From Hahellaceae bacterium (GTDB lineage Bacteria; Pseudomonadota; Gammaproteobacteria; Pseudomonadales; Oleiphilaceae), in the NCBI GenBank assembly GCA_016744695.1, contig JADGDV010000021.1, positions 1 to 64,000 on the forward strand: 64,000 bases of DNA, given 5' to 3'. Positions 16,816 through 26,841 of this stretch are shown piece by piece. The notes below the pieces were generated by a model. The model searched no databases. It worked only from the letters and a program-made list of their open reading frames with translations, and had not been told where the DNA came from. Both the position numbers and the translations under genes were made by a program. Position 1 is the first letter of the stretch, and each line of letters begins with the position of its first letter.

Positions 16816-17718
16816 TTACTCCAAAGAATCATCCCCCCAAACTTTATTTGCCTGTTCAATCAATGCTTTTGCAGCATTACTCATTGTTTTTCTTTTATGT
16901 GTTACTGCGCCTAGCTTTCTTGAGGGGCTATATTCTGAGCTAGTTAAGATTGTTAGCTCGTCATCAATCATCGTATTGGGAAGAACACTCCAGCCTAGGC
17001 CGACAGATACCATCATTTTAATGGTTTCAAGGTAGTTGGTTGGAATAGTGGCACTAAGCTTTAATTTTTGATCTGCAAATAACGTTTCAATAACTTGATA
17101 AGTCAGTGTGGTTTTAGAGGGTAGAATAGCATTCGATTTTGAAAGTTCCTCAATGCTAGTTTGCTTAAAATTATTAGTTTGACTCTTTGCAAGCTCATGT
17201 TCAGATGAGCAAACTATGCTCATGGGGTCATGCCATATTAGATGTTCTACATAATCAGAGTCTGCGCCAGGTGTAACGGTGATAAAGCCAATGTCAGCAT
17301 GATTATGTTCTAGTGCTTCAAACGCTTTTTCAGACTCCATAAAGAGCAGCTTTAAATCAACCTGTGGGTATTGTTGAAGAAAAGGTTTAATCACAATAGG
17401 AAGGCGGTGCAAGCCAATATGGTGACTGGCAACGACGGTGAGTGTGCCCGTGACATTATCTGAAATGTTCAAAATTGATTGCTTGGCATTCTCTACTTCT
17501 CTAAGAATAGACGTTGCTCGTGGTAATAGTTCTTGTCCTTCTTCCGTTAGTTGAACCGATCTTTGAACTCTTTCAAATAATTTGCAGCCTAATTGTTTTT
17601 CAAGTGAGCTAATACGCTTGCTAATAGCAGGCTGAGTGATTGAAATAACGTCTGCTGCTTTCGAAAATGAGCCTGTTTCTACAATACTTACAAATGCATT
17701 TAATGAGTCAATATCCAT
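16816..17718 (-). CDS. LysR-family regulator divergent from leuCDB
   Basis: A 300-residue LysR-type regulator. The N-terminal winged helix-turn-helix (FVSIVETGSFSKAADVISIT, QPAISKRISSLEKQLG, LFERVQRSVQLTEEG) spans residues 1-60, and a periplasmic-binding-like effector domain follows from about 90. A LysR gene divergent from leuC is common in gammaproteobacteria, and divergent layout usually means control of the neighbour. The effector is unknown; a leucine-pathway intermediate is a reasonable guess. The palindrome at 17870-17885 is a candidate site. Confidence 0.9.
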   Translation of the reverse strand: MDIDSLNAFVSIVETGSFSKAADVISITQPAISKRISSLEKQLGCKLFERVQRSVQLTEEGQELLPRATSILREVENAKQSILNISDNVTGTLTVVASHHIGLHRLPIVIKPFLQQYPQVDLKLLFMESEKAFEALEHNHADIGFITVTPGADSDYVEHLIWHDPMSIVCSSEHELAKSQTNNFKQTSIEELSKSNAILPSKTTLTYQVIETLFADQKLKLSATIPTNYLETIKMMVSVGLGWSVLPNTMIDDELTILTSSEYSPSRKLGAVTHKRKTMSNAAKALIEQANKVWGDDSLE

Positions 17719-17869
17719 TTATATTCTCTGGCTGTTGTCTTGTCTGTGCTGTCAGATGCAGATAATTTATCTTGTTCTTGTTAATAGCTTAAATGTATTC
17801 CGTAAAGTTATCCAATGTATAAATAATATGAATTTGTTTTATCTTTGGTGTCTGTTTATCATAGGTCTT

Positions 17870-17885
17870 ATATCGCATTAGATAT
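17870..17885. promoter_or_regulatory. Candidate LysR/leu operator
   Basis: ATATC-N6-GATAT is a perfect interrupted inverted repeat about 33 bases upstream of the leuC ATG, in the 200-bp lysR-leuC gap. LysR boxes are often A/T-rich palindromes of about this size. Proximity to the start suggests a repressor site or an activation site near the promoter; this is unproven. Confidence 0.35.
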
Positions 17886-17918
17886 CATTATATAAAGTAA
17901 AGAATAGGAGTGAGAATC

Positions 17919-19337
17919 ATGGCCGGTAAAACGCTTTACGATAAGTTGTGGGATGCCCATTTAGTTAAACAACGGGAAGATGGTTCTGCGCTTATATACA
18001 TCGACAGGCAGTTACTTCATGAAGTGACATCACCTCAGGCTTTTGAAGGGCTGAGAATTGCAGGACGAAAGCCTTGGCGCATTGATGCAAATTTGGCAAC
18101 ACCTGACCACAATGTACCTACTACTGATCGTTCAAGTGGTGTTGAGGGTATTGAAGATCCTGTATCCCGTATTCAGGTGAAGACATTAGATGATAATTGC
18201 GATGAATTTGGAATAACCGAATTTAAAATGCTTGATGAACGCCAGGGCATTGTTCACGTGGTAGGGCCTGAGCAAGGCGCAACTTTACCGGGAATGACGG
18301 TTGTCTGTGGTGACTCGCATACATCAACCCATGGTGCATTTGGTGCCTTAGCTCATGGTATAGGCACGTCTGAAGTCGAACATGTATTGGCGACACAATG
18401 CTTGGTTCAGAAGAAAATGAAAAACATGCTTGTAAAGGTAAATGGTAAAGCCGGTAAGGGAATTTCAGGAAAAGATATCGTACTCGCCATTATAGGTAAG
18501 CTAGGTACGGCCGGTGGTACAGGTTATGCCTTAGAATTTGGCGGGCAAGCAATACGTGATCTTTCAATGGATGGGCGTATGACAGTCTGCAATATGGCTA
18601 TTGAGGCCGGTGCCCGTGTAGGTATGATTGCCGTGGATGATACAACTATTAATTACGTTCAGGGCCGAACATATGCCCCAAAGGGCGAAGATTGGAGTAA
18701 CGCGGTTACTGCCTGGAAAGACTTGCATAGCGATGGGGATGCTGTTTTCGATAATGTAATTGAGCTTGACGCTGCTGATATTAAACCACAGGTTACTTGG
18801 GGTACTTCACCCGAAATGGTTGTATCTATTGATGATACCGTGCCAAATCCAGATAACCATTCTGACCCAATTGTGAAGGAAGGTATTAATCGTGCGCTTG
18901 AGTACATGGGGTTAAAGGCTGACGCCCCAATGACCAGTATTAAGTTAGATCGTGTATTTATTGGTTCATGTACTAACTCTCGTATTGAAGATTTACGTCT
19001 TGCGGCTGAAGTCGTAAAAGGACGTAAAGTGGCTGATACATTAAAGCAGGCACTGGTGGTTCCTGGTTCTGGGTTGATTAAGAGGCAAGCTGAAGAAGAG
19101 GGCTTGGATGTAATTTTCACTGATGCGGGTCTTGAGTGGCGTGAAGCTGGTTGTTCTATGTGTCTTGCTATGAATGCCGATAAACTAGGGCAGGGTGAGC
19201 ATTGCGCATCCACTTCAAATCGAAATTTCGAAGGTCGACAGGGCTTTGGCGGCAGAACTCACTTGGTAAGCCCTGCAATGGCGGCGGCTGCAGCCATTGC
19301 AGGTCACTTTGTAGATGCACGTGAGTATTTGAGTTAA
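17919..19337 (+). CDS. leuC: 3-isopropylmalate dehydratase large subunit
   Basis: 472 residues from ATG 17919 with TAGGAG 8 bases upstream; GTG 17910 is in frame but lies inside that Shine-Dalgarno. It is an aconitase-fold enzyme with a [4Fe-4S] cluster. Cluster ligands are visible as G-S-C-T-N-S-R (about residues 347-353) and A-G-C-S-M-C-L (about 408-414), plus V-C-G-D-S-H-T-S-T. With LeuD it isomerises 2- to 3-isopropylmalate. First gene of leuCDB. Confidence 0.97.
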   Translation: MAGKTLYDKLWDAHLVKQREDGSALIYIDRQLLHEVTSPQAFEGLRIAGRKPWRIDANLATPDHNVPTTDRSSGVEGIEDPVSRIQVKTLDDNCDEFGITEFKMLDERQGIVHVVGPEQGATLPGMTVVCGDSHTSTHGAFGALAHGIGTSEVEHVLATQCLVQKKMKNMLVKVNGKAGKGISGKDIVLAIIGKLGTAGGTGYALEFGGQAIRDLSMDGRMTVCNMAIEAGARVGMIAVDDTTINYVQGRTYAPKGEDWSNAVTAWKDLHSDGDAVFDNVIELDAADIKPQVTWGTSPEMVVSIDDTVPNPDNHSDPIVKEGINRALEYMGLKADAPMTSIKLDRVFIGSCTNSRIEDLRLAAEVVKGRKVADTLKQALVVPGSGLIKRQAEEEGLDVIFTDAGLEWREAGCSMCLAMNADKLGQGEHCASTSNRNFEGRQGFGGRTHLVSPAMAAAAAIAGHFVDAREYLS

Positions 19338-19368
19338 AAATATACCTTGAATTGAAGAGACAATTGAA

Positions 19369-20016
19369 ATGAAAAAATTTACTCAAGTTACAGGTATTGT
19401 AGCGCCGATGGATCGCGCTAATATCGATACTGATATGATTATTCCAAAGCAGTTTTTAAAGTCTATTAAGCGCACGGGCTTTGGTAAAAACTTGTTTGAT
19501 GAATTACGTTATTTAGACGAAGGCCAACCTGATCAAGACTGTGAGGGCCGTCCATTAAATAATGATTTTGTATTGAATCAGGCGCGGTATGAGGGGTCAA
19601 CAGTATTGCTCGCTAGACAAAACTTTGGTTGCGGGTCAAGCCGAGAGCACGCGCCTTGGGCTCTTGAAGATTACGGATTTCGTTGTGTTATTGCGCCCAG
19701 TTTTGCAGATATCTTCTACAATAATTGCTTCAAAAATGGAATTCTACCTGTCATTCTTGATGAAAAAATAGTTGATAAACTGTTTGTTGAGTTATTTGAC
19801 AATGAAGGTTACGAGCTGACTATAGATTTAGAAAGCCAGTGTGTAAAAACAACGACTGGAGAGATAATCCCTTTTGAGGTGGATGCTTTCAGAAAGCATT
19901 GCTTGGTCAATGGTCTTGATGACATCGGCGTGACTTTAGAGAATACAGATTCGATTAAAGCATTTGAAAGTAAACATAAAGAAACTTCACCTTGGTTATT
20001 TGGTGCGATTGCTTAA
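19369..20016 (+). CDS. leuD: 3-isopropylmalate dehydratase small subunit
   Basis: A 215-residue swivel-domain subunit. [18 protein letters not shown] near the start and [20 protein letters not shown] (about 84-103) are family signatures. It closes the active site over the LeuC iron-sulphur cluster. It starts 31 bases after leuC with a usable GAAG-type Shine-Dalgarno, consistent with one leuCDB transcript. Confidence 0.97.
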   Translation: MKKFTQVTGIVAPMDRANIDTDMIIPKQFLKSIKRTGFGKNLFDELRYLDEGQPDQDCEGRPLNNDFVLNQARYEGSTVLLARQNFGCGSSREHAPWALEDYGFRCVIAPSFADIFYNNCFKNGILPVILDEKIVDKLFVELFDNEGYELTIDLESQCVKTTTGEIIPFEVDAFRKHCLVNGLDDIGVTLENTDSIKAFESKHKETSPWLFGAIA

Positions 20017-20063
20017 CTTATAAATTAATGTATTACATTAATAAAACTATCTAAGAGATTGAT

Positions 20064-21149
20064 ATGAATAAAAATGTATTGTTGTTGCCTGGTGATGGTA
20101 TTGGTCCGGAAATTATAAGTGAAGCAGAAAAAGTGTTGAACTTATTAAATGACTCTCTCGGCTTGGGTTTGGGTATCGATAGTGCCTTGGTGGGCGGTTC
20201 TGCAATTGACGAGTTTGGCGTGCCACTTCCTGATTCGACCCTAGATAAAGCTAAGGCAGCTGATGCAATATTGCTAGGTGCGGTAGGTGGACCTAAGTGG
20301 GATGCTTTGGATATGGCTATTAGGCCTGAAAAAGGTTTGCTAGGCTTACGTTCAAATTTAAAGTTGTTTGGTAATTTGCGACCGGCAATATTGTATCCTC
20401 AATTAGCTGATGCTTCATCTTTGAAGCCTGAAATTGTATCAGGTCTTGATATTCTAATTGTTCGTGAGCTAACAGGTGGGATTTACTTCGGGCAGCCTCG
20501 TGGTGTTCGTGTACTGGAGAATGGTGATCGCGAAGGTTATAACACTTACGTTTATAACGAGACTGAAATCAAGCGTATTGGTCGGGTTGCTTTTGAGGCA
20601 GCTAAAAAACGTGGTGGTAAGTTATGCTCTGTTGATAAAGCCAATGTACTTGAAGTAACAGTGTTATGGCGCGAAATCATGGATGATCTTGCAAAAGAGT
20701 ATCCTGAAGTTGAGCTGAGCCACATGTATGTGGATAACGCTGCAATGCAGTTGGTTCGAGCACCGAAACAGTTTGATGTGGTTGTAACAGGTAATATGTT
20801 TGGTGATATCTTGTCTGATGCCGCCGCTATGTTAACCGGCTCAATTGGAATGCTTCCTTCTGCGTCTTTAGATGAAGATGGAAAAGGTATGTATGAACCT
20901 TGCCATGGCTCCGCGCCAGATATTGCAGGTCAGGGAATAGCTAATCCATTAGCTACCATTTTGTCTGTCGCTATGATGCTACGTTACAGCCTTGCTGAAA
21001 ATAACGCGGCTGATTTGATTGAAAAAGCAGTCAGTAATGTGCTTGATCAAGGCTATAGAACGGCTGATATCTTCTCTGAAGGTACAACTAAAGTAAGTAC
21101 CGTTGATATGGGTGATGCGGTGATTACTGCGCTGAAGGCTCTGGTTTAG
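20064..21149 (+). CDS. leuB: 3-isopropylmalate dehydrogenase
   Basis: A 361-residue NAD-dependent beta-decarboxylating dehydrogenase. [11 protein letters not shown] (6-16), R-x-E-K-G-L-L-G-L-R, [19 protein letters not shown] and D-N-A-A-M-Q-L-V are the isopropylmalate dehydrogenase signatures, and [14 protein letters not shown] carries metal-binding Asp residues. It forms 2-oxoisocaproate, the direct precursor of leucine. It ends the leuCDB operon; a long inverted repeat follows. Confidence 0.97.
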   Translation: MNKNVLLLPGDGIGPEIISEAEKVLNLLNDSLGLGLGIDSALVGGSAIDEFGVPLPDSTLDKAKAADAILLGAVGGPKWDALDMAIRPEKGLLGLRSNLKLFGNLRPAILYPQLADASSLKPEIVSGLDILIVRELTGGIYFGQPRGVRVLENGDREGYNTYVYNETEIKRIGRVAFEAAKKRGGKLCSVDKANVLEVTVLWREIMDDLAKEYPEVELSHMYVDNAAMQLVRAPKQFDVVVTGNMFGDILSDAAAMLTGSIGMLPSASLDEDGKGMYEPCHGSAPDIAGQGIANPLATILSVAMMLRYSLAENNAADLIEKAVSNVLDQGYRTADIFSEGTTKVSTVDMGDAVITALKALV

Positions 21150-21158
21150 TTTAATTTT

Positions 21159-21212
21159 AGCTTTATGCCGTATATATTTGATGAAACTCATCGAAGTTGA
21201 TGGCATAAAGCT
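21159..21212 (+). other. Large inverted repeat between leuB and asd
   Basis: AGCTTTATGCC (21159-21169) pairs perfectly with GGCATAAAGCT (21202-21212). Inside the loop GATG and CATC (around 21180-21192) can form a second small hairpin. The two-tier structure is followed by TTTAAAATG rather than a clean T-run. It may be the leuB transcript end or part of the asd leader. Confidence 0.5.
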
Positions 21213-21296
21213 TTAAAATGTACTCAGCCTGTTTATGTACTATCTATATAAACATTATAAACAGTTTGTCATAAAGAAGAGTTACCGAGAAAAGTC

Positions 21297-22415
21297 ATGA
21301 AAAAAGTAGGTTTAGTAGGTTGGCGCGGCATGGTAGGTTCTGTGTTGATGCAAAGAATGCGTGAAGAAAATGATTTTGATTTTATTGATCCAGTATTTTT
21401 CACCACCTCTCAAGCCGGACAGGCAGCGCCAGACGTAGGTAAACCTGCATCTGTATTGCAAGATGCAAATAGCATTGATGCCTTAAAAGATATGGATGTA
21501 ATCATTACCTGTCAGGGCGGCGACTATACTAAATCAGTTTACTCATCTCTTAGAGAAAGTGGCTGGAATGGCTACTGGATAGATGCTGCATCTTCACTTC
21601 GTATGGATGATAGTGCTGTTATTGTGCTCGACCCTGTTAACCGAAATGTGATTGATTCTGCGTTAACAGATGGTGTTAAAACCTATGTTGGTGGTAACTG
21701 TACGGTTAGTTTAATGTTGATGGCTTTAGGTGGCTTATTCGAAAAAGATTTAATCGAATGGGTGAGCCCAATGACTTATCAAGCTGCGTCTGGTGGCGGT
21801 GCTCGTCATATGCGTGAGCTTATTAGTCAAATGGGGGTTATTCATTCCTCTGTTTCTGATTTGTTAGATGACCCTGCTTCTGCGATTATTGAAATTGATA
21901 AAACGGTTGCCGAAACTATTCGCTCTGAGTCGCTACCAACAGATAATTTTGGTGTTGCTCTAAGTGGAAGTCTAATTCCTTGGATTGATACACAGCTTGA
22001 AAACGGTCAAAGCCGTGAAGAATGGAAGGCTGAGGCAGAAACAAATAAAATTCTAGGTACAACTGAATCTGCCATTCCAGTGGACGGACTTTGTGTGAGA
22101 GTGGGGGCTATGCGTTGTCATAGTCAGGCTATGACCATAAAGCTGAAAAAAGATTTACCTATATCCGAAATTGAGTCAATTTTGGCTTCGGCAAACGATT
22201 GGGTGAAAGTGATTCCAAATGATCGCGATTTAACCATTAAGGAGCTTACTCCGGCAAAAGTTACTGGCACTTTGAGTGTTCCTGTAGGTCGGCTTAGAAA
22301 GCTGAATATGGGGCCAGAATATCTTTCAGCTTTTACTGTCGGCGATCAATTACTTTGGGGGGCTGCAGAGCCTCTTAGAAGAATGTTGCGAATTCTTCTG
22401 GAGAAATCTGAGTAA
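21297..22415 (+). CDS. asd: Aspartate-semialdehyde dehydrogenase
   Basis: A 372-residue enzyme making aspartate semialdehyde for lysine/diaminopimelate, threonine and methionine. [18 protein letters not shown] (4-21) is the NADP-binding motif. The [10 protein letters not shown] block (about 132-141) contains catalytic Cys near residue 135. [10 protein letters not shown] and the [16 protein letters not shown] block with active-site His follow. Length matches the gammaproteobacterial Asd group. leu-asd-fimV order is conserved in pseudomonads. A palindromic repeat follows just after the stop. Confidence 0.97.
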   Translation: MKKVGLVGWRGMVGSVLMQRMREENDFDFIDPVFFTTSQAGQAAPDVGKPASVLQDANSIDALKDMDVIITCQGGDYTKSVYSSLRESGWNGYWIDAASSLRMDDSAVIVLDPVNRNVIDSALTDGVKTYVGGNCTVSLMLMALGGLFEKDLIEWVSPMTYQAASGGGARHMRELISQMGVIHSSVSDLLDDPASAIIEIDKTVAETIRSESLPTDNFGVALSGSLIPWIDTQLENGQSREEWKAEAETNKILGTTESAIPVDGLCVRVGAMRCHSQAMTIKLKKDLPISEIESILASANDWVKVIPNDRDLTIKELTPAKVTGTLSVPVGRLRKLNMGPEYLSAFTVGDQLLWGAAEPLRRMLRILLEKSE

Positions 22416-22420
22416 GCTTG

Positions 22421-22479
22421 TGTAGGGTGTGCCGTGCGTACCATTGTTTCAAAAACCGGTGCGCGCGGCACACCCTACA
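22421..22479. repeat. 59-bp dispersed-type palindromic repeat
   Basis: TGTAGGGTGTGCCG (22421-22434) is perfectly complementary to CGGCACACCCTACA (22466-22479), with a GC-rich, partly self-complementary loop. This form (TAGGGTGNGCC...GGCNCACCCTA) resembles palindromic intergenic repeats seen in many copies in proteobacterial genomes. It is much more GC-rich than its surroundings and sits 6 bases after the asd stop. The other 300 bases up to fimV are AT-rich with no gene. Confidence 0.75.
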
Positions 22480-22776
22480 ACCAGCTGTTATCGTTGTGAA
22501 TTTCTCTTTAATCCCTCTTCCCGTACACCAAGACAGCCAACCCTCCCTTAATTAATACTCTCTGTAACAATTAGCAAACAAAGAATTATTGTAAAATCAC
22601 GAATTATAAACAATACTTGTTATCTAGTTGTGTGAAATCCTATTTTTTCGAGTAAAAGCAACTATCTGGAATAGTTTTTTAAACTGAAAAGTTCATTACA
22701 TAAGCTAACGTGAATGTATTTTTCCATTTAAAACACTTAAATTAGCTCAAGTATATAAAAAGAAAGGAAAGACAAG

Positions 22777-25700
22777 ATGATTCGCAAGCTTGCGGTTGCT
22801 CTATCATTAATAACAGCTCTAAGTGCTGGTGTTGTTCAGGCTTTAGGGCTAGGTGAGGCTTCGGTGGAGTCCACGCTTAATCAACCGTTAAAAGCTGAAA
22901 TAGAATTAGTGAATATTCGGGACCTTGAGGACAATGAAATTCTTCCGGGTTTAGCGTCAAGAGAAGAATTCTTGAAGGCTGGTGTTGAACGAATATATTT
23001 TCTTTCTGATGTGCGCTTTGAAGTGGAGCACAAGGAGGATGGCAGGGTTGTTGTAAATTTAACAACGAATAAGCCTGTACGAGAACCTTTTTTAAACTTT
23101 CTAGTTGAAGTTATTTGGCCTAGCGGCCGTTTACTAAGAGAGTATGCTTTATTAATCGATCCTCCTATTTATAGTGAAGAGCCTTTGGCGCCAGTTCAGC
23201 AAGTTGAATCAAGCACAGCAACTGAAACATCTAGCGCTCCTGCAAATTCAATGGTTGATACTGCTACTTCAGGACCTTCTTCTGTTGCATCGACGTCATC
23301 GTCAACGCCTTCAGCTAGTGATACTTATGGCCCAACTAATAATAGCGATACCATGTGGGCAATCGCTTTAAAGGTTCGGCCGGACAACACTGTAACTGCA
23401 CAGCAGACAATGTTGGCAATTCAGGAGCTAAACCCAGATTCATTTATTAATAATAATATTAATAGCCTTAAAACAGGACAGATATTACGTCTTCCTGCTT
23501 TAAATGAAATCAGGCAGTTATCTAAAAGAGACGCTGTTCTAGGTGTTATTACTCAAAATAGAAGTTTTGAAAACAAACCTTTGAGCAGAAATGTTGTGGA
23601 TGCTGCACCAGATGAAAGCAGCCCTCAGCCAGCGAACTCTTCTGATGCGGCTCAGGCATCTAAAGCTGCAGGTGATGAGCTTAAATTGGTGGTTGCAGAA
23701 GGAACTGATGCCAGTCAGCAGTCAGGCGCACATGCTGGTGATTCCGCTACAGATGGCTCGTCTTCAGCTTTAAAAAATGACCTAGATGTTACTCTTGAGA
23801 AATTAGATCAATCAAATCTTGAGAAAAAAGAATTAAATAGTCGCGTAACAGACTTGGAAGAGCAGTTAGAAACACTTCAGCGTCTACTTACACTAAAAGA
23901 TGATCAGTTGGCTAACCTTCAAACTCAAATGGGACAGCCCGATAGTGCTGCAGAGGTCGAGGGACTTCCCCAGCCAGACGTAGTGGTTGGTGAAGGACAA
24001 GACGCTGTTTTACCTGTTGTAGAAAGTGATTCTAATGTTGCCGAAAGCACAACAGATGCACCTGCGGTAACCGCTGTGACGGTAACACCTACAGAGGTTA
24101 CGGCTGAAAAGCCTGTTGAGACTGTTGCAGAAGAAGTACCTCCTGTAGTGGTGCAGCCTGTTGCTGTTGTATCAGAAGACAATGCAGTAGCAGAGCCTTT
24201 ATCCGTGCAATCTGTAATAAGCTTAGTTTTAAGTAATCCTATCTACCAAGCGCTTGCCGCCGGTATTGTTGTTCTTCTATTGTTGATTGTTTGGGCTTTA
24301 TCTCGCAGAAATGCTCAAAAAGAACAAGAGTTCTTTGAAACAAAAAATGATGAGGGAGAAGAGCCTGGTGATATTTTTGATGTTGAAAGTGCATCGGATA
24401 TTGAGGAATCAGAAAATACTATCGATGAAACTGATGATGTAACCTCTATATCTGAAGAGGTTGTGACGGATGTTCAGTCTGAGACTGAAGATGTTATTGC
24501 TGAAGCTGATATATATATTGCATACGGGCGTTTAGACCAGGCTTCACAGTTGTTGGAGAATGCTATTTCGTCTGACCCTCAGCGAGTGGATACACGTATT
24601 AAGTTGCTAGAAGTGTATGCAGAGTCTAATGAAGTAGAGTCATTTGATAAGCAGTTTAATGAAATTGAAGCGCTTGGTGATGATTATGCGTTGGAGCATG
24701 CTACGCAAATACGAGCGGGTTTTGATGGATCAGAAAGTAGTATTTCAATTGACGACCTTGAAAGTCAATTGTTATCAGGAGAATCATCTGAGCCAGAAGG
24801 GCATGCTCCTATAGAGTATGAAGTGCCTGAAGAGAGTGCTGATTTACCTGAAGCTGATGAAACAGATGATTTGTCGAGTATAGATGATGAGCTGAGTGAT
24901 CTGGAGCTTGAGTTAGATAGTGCGGTAGATGTTACTGATAACTTGGCAGAGGAAGATGATCTTGATATTGAATTTGATATTAATGAAATTGACTTAGATT
25001 CAGATGATAGCGGGCTTGATGAAACTTCAAGTGATGACCTTGAGCTTGACCTTGAAAGTGATGATCTTGATGTTTCCTTGGAGGAGTCTGAGCTAGACTC
25101 GTTGGCTGAGGATGACTTGACACTAGAGTTAGATGTAGAGTCTACAGAGATTGTTGATGACTTAGATTTAGCACTTACGACTGATGATGTATCGGCTGAT
25201 GTAGATTCTGAGTTAGACAGTATATTAGAAGGTGGTTTGCTCGAGCCTGAATTAGACCTTGGTTCGGATGAGTCTGAACTTGATAGTATTGATGAGCTTA
25301 CTCTTGATGAGGGGGATTTAAGCCTTGATGACCTTGATCTTGAGTTGGATAAGATTGATTCAGACTTAGATGTTAACTTTGATGCAGAAGTTAGTGACAC
25401 TGAATCTGACGAAATCGTAGATCTAGAAGGTGACTTAAACCTTGAAGTTGAAGACGCTGAGACTACAGATCTCTCTGAAGACTTGGAGCTTGATTCGAGT
25501 TCTGCGTTAGAGGAACTTGAAGATATTGCAGATGTATTAGGGGATGATGACTCGTTAGATAGTGTTTCTGTCGATGCTCTAGAGCTTGATTCTTTTGTAG
25601 CTAGTGAAGTAGTAGATGACAGTTTACTTGATTCAGCTGAGCTTGCTTTAGGTGATGATGAGAATTTTGAGTCTGATTTAACTGACGATGAAGATTTTGA

Positions 25701-25866
25701 TTTCCTTGCAGGTACTGATGAGGCCGCGACCAAGTTGGATCTTGCCAGAGCCTATATTGATATGGGTGATGCGGATGGCGCTAAAGATATTCTAGAAGAA
25801 GTCTCTTTAGAGGGGAATAGCGAACAGAAACAGGATGCACAAGATCTACTGAAAACATTGGACTAA
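22777..25866 (+). CDS. fimV: FimV, polar pilus-assembly and peptidoglycan-binding protein
   Basis: A 1029-residue protein. Signal peptide to about residue 22 (VVQA). The FimV N-terminal domain (L-G-E-A-S-V-E-S-T-L-N-Q-P-L-K-A-E-I) is followed by a Ser/Thr-rich linker and a LysM-like segment (about 185-245). A coiled coil (about 335-385) leads to one membrane segment (about 486-508), a TPR-like helix pair (about 575-630) and a very acidic D/E/S/L-rich tract (about 650-980). The conserved C-terminal FimV domain (TKLDLARAYIDMGD) ends the protein. FimV organises the cell pole for type IV pili and cyclic AMP signalling. Shine-Dalgarno AAAGGAAAG precedes the ATG. Confidence 0.95.
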   Translation: MIRKLAVALSLITALSAGVVQALGLGEASVESTLNQPLKAEIELVNIRDLEDNEILPGLASREEFLKAGVERIYFLSDVRFEVEHKEDGRVVVNLTTNKPVREPFLNFLVEVIWPSGRLLREYALLIDPPIYSEEPLAPVQQVESSTATETSSAPANSMVDTATSGPSSVASTSSSTPSASDTYGPTNNSDTMWAIALKVRPDNTVTAQQTMLAIQELNPDSFINNNINSLKTGQILRLPALNEIRQLSKRDAVLGVITQNRSFENKPLSRNVVDAAPDESSPQPANSSDAAQASKAAGDELKLVVAEGTDASQQSGAHAGDSATDGSSSALKNDLDVTLEKLDQSNLEKKELNSRVTDLEEQLETLQRLLTLKDDQLANLQTQMGQPDSAAEVEGLPQPDVVVGEGQDAVLPVVESDSNVAESTTDAPAVTAVTVTPTEVTAEKPVETVAEEVPPVVVQPVAVVSEDNAVAEPLSVQSVISLVLSNPIYQALAAGIVVLLLLIVWALSRRNAQKEQEFFETKNDEGEEPGDIFDVESASDIEESENTIDETDDVTSISEEVVTDVQSETEDVIAEADIYIAYGRLDQASQLLENAISSDPQRVDTRIKLLEVYAESNEVESFDKQFNEIEALGDDYALEHATQIRAGFDGSESSISIDDLESQLLSGESSEPEGHAPIEYEVPEESADLPEADETDDLSSIDDELSDLELELDSAVDVTDNLAEEDDLDIEFDINEIDLDSDDSGLDETSSDDLELDLESDDLDVSLEESELDSLAEDDLTLELDVESTEIVDDLDLALTTDDVSADVDSELDSILEGGLLEPELDLGSDESELDSIDELTLDEGDLSLDDLDLELDKIDSDLDVNFDAEVSDTESDEIVDLEGDLNLEVEDAETTDLSEDLELDSSSALEELEDIADVLGDDDSLDSVSVDALELDSFVASEVVDDSLLDSAELALGDDENFESDLTDDEDFDFLAGTDEAATKLDLARAYIDMGDADGAKDILEEVSLEGNSEQKQDAQDLLKTLD

Positions 25867-25877
25867 TCTTTAAAAAC

Positions 25878-25959
25878 AGGTAACCTATACCTCACTTGGT
25901 CACTTAAGTCTTAGAATTAAATTAAGACTTCAGAAGAAGTTTAAGGTATAGATTAACCT
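25878..25959 (+). other. Nested hairpin between fimV and truA
   Basis: Outer arms CTATACCT (25885-25892) and AGGTATAG (25944-25951) enclose an inner perfect 8-bp stem, AAGTCTTA (25906-25913) with TAAGACTT (25923-25930). The structure fills almost the whole 94-bp gap and ends just before the truA ATG at 25961. No T-run follows. It may be a processing site, a transcript end, or a leader that affects truA translation. Confidence 0.45.
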
Positions 25960-25960
25960 G

Positions 25961-26803
25961 ATGAGTCTAGAAAAATCTTGCACGCCCGGAACCTTAATTG
26001 GCTCTGGGCGTGTTGCGTTAGTGTTAGAGTATAATGGGGCACAGTATCATGGCTGGCAGTCCCAAAAGTCGGGCCACCCTACCGTTCAGCAGCATTTAGA
26101 GTCTGCCTTATCTTCTGTCGCTAATTGCCCTGTTGAAGTGGTTTGCGCGGGCCGAACAGATGCCGGTGTTCATGCCTCTCATCAAGTGGTTCATTTTAAT
26201 ACTTCCGTTACACGCACTCAGCGATCATGGGTTATGGGGGCAAATGCCAACTTACCTCTAGATATTTCGGTGCACTGGGTTGGGAGTGTTACTGAAGACT
26301 TTCATGCGCGTTTTTCTGCAAGAAGACGACGTTATCGTTATGTCATTTATAATAACCCTGTTCGGTCTGCTATTTTTCGTGAAGGCCTCACTTGGAACTA
26401 CCGTCCTTTAGATGAGCAAAAAATGGTAAGAGCTGCTCAGCATTTAGTTGGCAAACATGACTTCTCATCTTATAGAGCTGCAGAGTGTCAGGCAAAATCA
26501 CCCGTTCGAGAAATTCAATTCTTAAATGTTGAGCGCTTTGGTGATTTCATTATTATTGATATTCAGGCTAATGCTTTTCTTCACCATATGGTTAGAAATA
26601 TTGCGGGTGTTTTAATGGCGATTGGCGCGGGTATTAAAGCGGAGTCCTGGTCACAAGAGGTGTTATTAGCAAAAGACAGGGCGGCAGGGGGGATTACCGC
26701 ACCGCCTTTTGGCTTGTACTTAGTTAATGTTGGTTATCCTTGTGGTGAAATACCAGAATTTGACCCAGGCCCTTCTTTCGTTAAGTCTTATTATGATAAT
26801 TAA
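25961..26803 (+). CDS. truA: tRNA pseudouridine(38-40) synthase
   Basis: A 280-residue TruA. The catalytic block VCAGRTDAGVHASHQVVHF (about residues 61-79) contains the essential Asp in R-T-D-A-G-V-H. Y-R-Y-V-I-Y-N-N and H-M-V-R-N-I-A-G-V-L follow in the usual order. It isomerises U38-U40 in the anticodon stem-loop. fimV-truA-trpF order is conserved in Pseudomonas. Confidence 0.97.
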   Translation: MSLEKSCTPGTLIGSGRVALVLEYNGAQYHGWQSQKSGHPTVQQHLESALSSVANCPVEVVCAGRTDAGVHASHQVVHFNTSVTRTQRSWVMGANANLPLDISVHWVGSVTEDFHARFSARRRRYRYVIYNNPVRSAIFREGLTWNYRPLDEQKMVRAAQHLVGKHDFSSYRAAECQAKSPVREIQFLNVERFGDFIIIDIQANAFLHHMVRNIAGVLMAIGAGIKAESWSQEVLLAKDRAAGGITAPPFGLYLVNVGYPCGEIPEFDPGPSFVKSYYDN

Positions 26804-26841
26804 ACCCTTAAACATTAATACGAGAAAAAGAAGTAAGTGCA

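Noticed and set aside
18659-19213. A 184-codon minus-strand frame
   Set aside because: Antisense to leuC, which is certain from its cluster ligands.
24765-25733. A 322-codon open frame on the minus strand, almost all Ser
   Set aside because: It is the antisense of the Asp/Glu-rich FimV tract (GAT/GAA read backwards as ATC/TTC frames rich in Ser); no start signals or family features.
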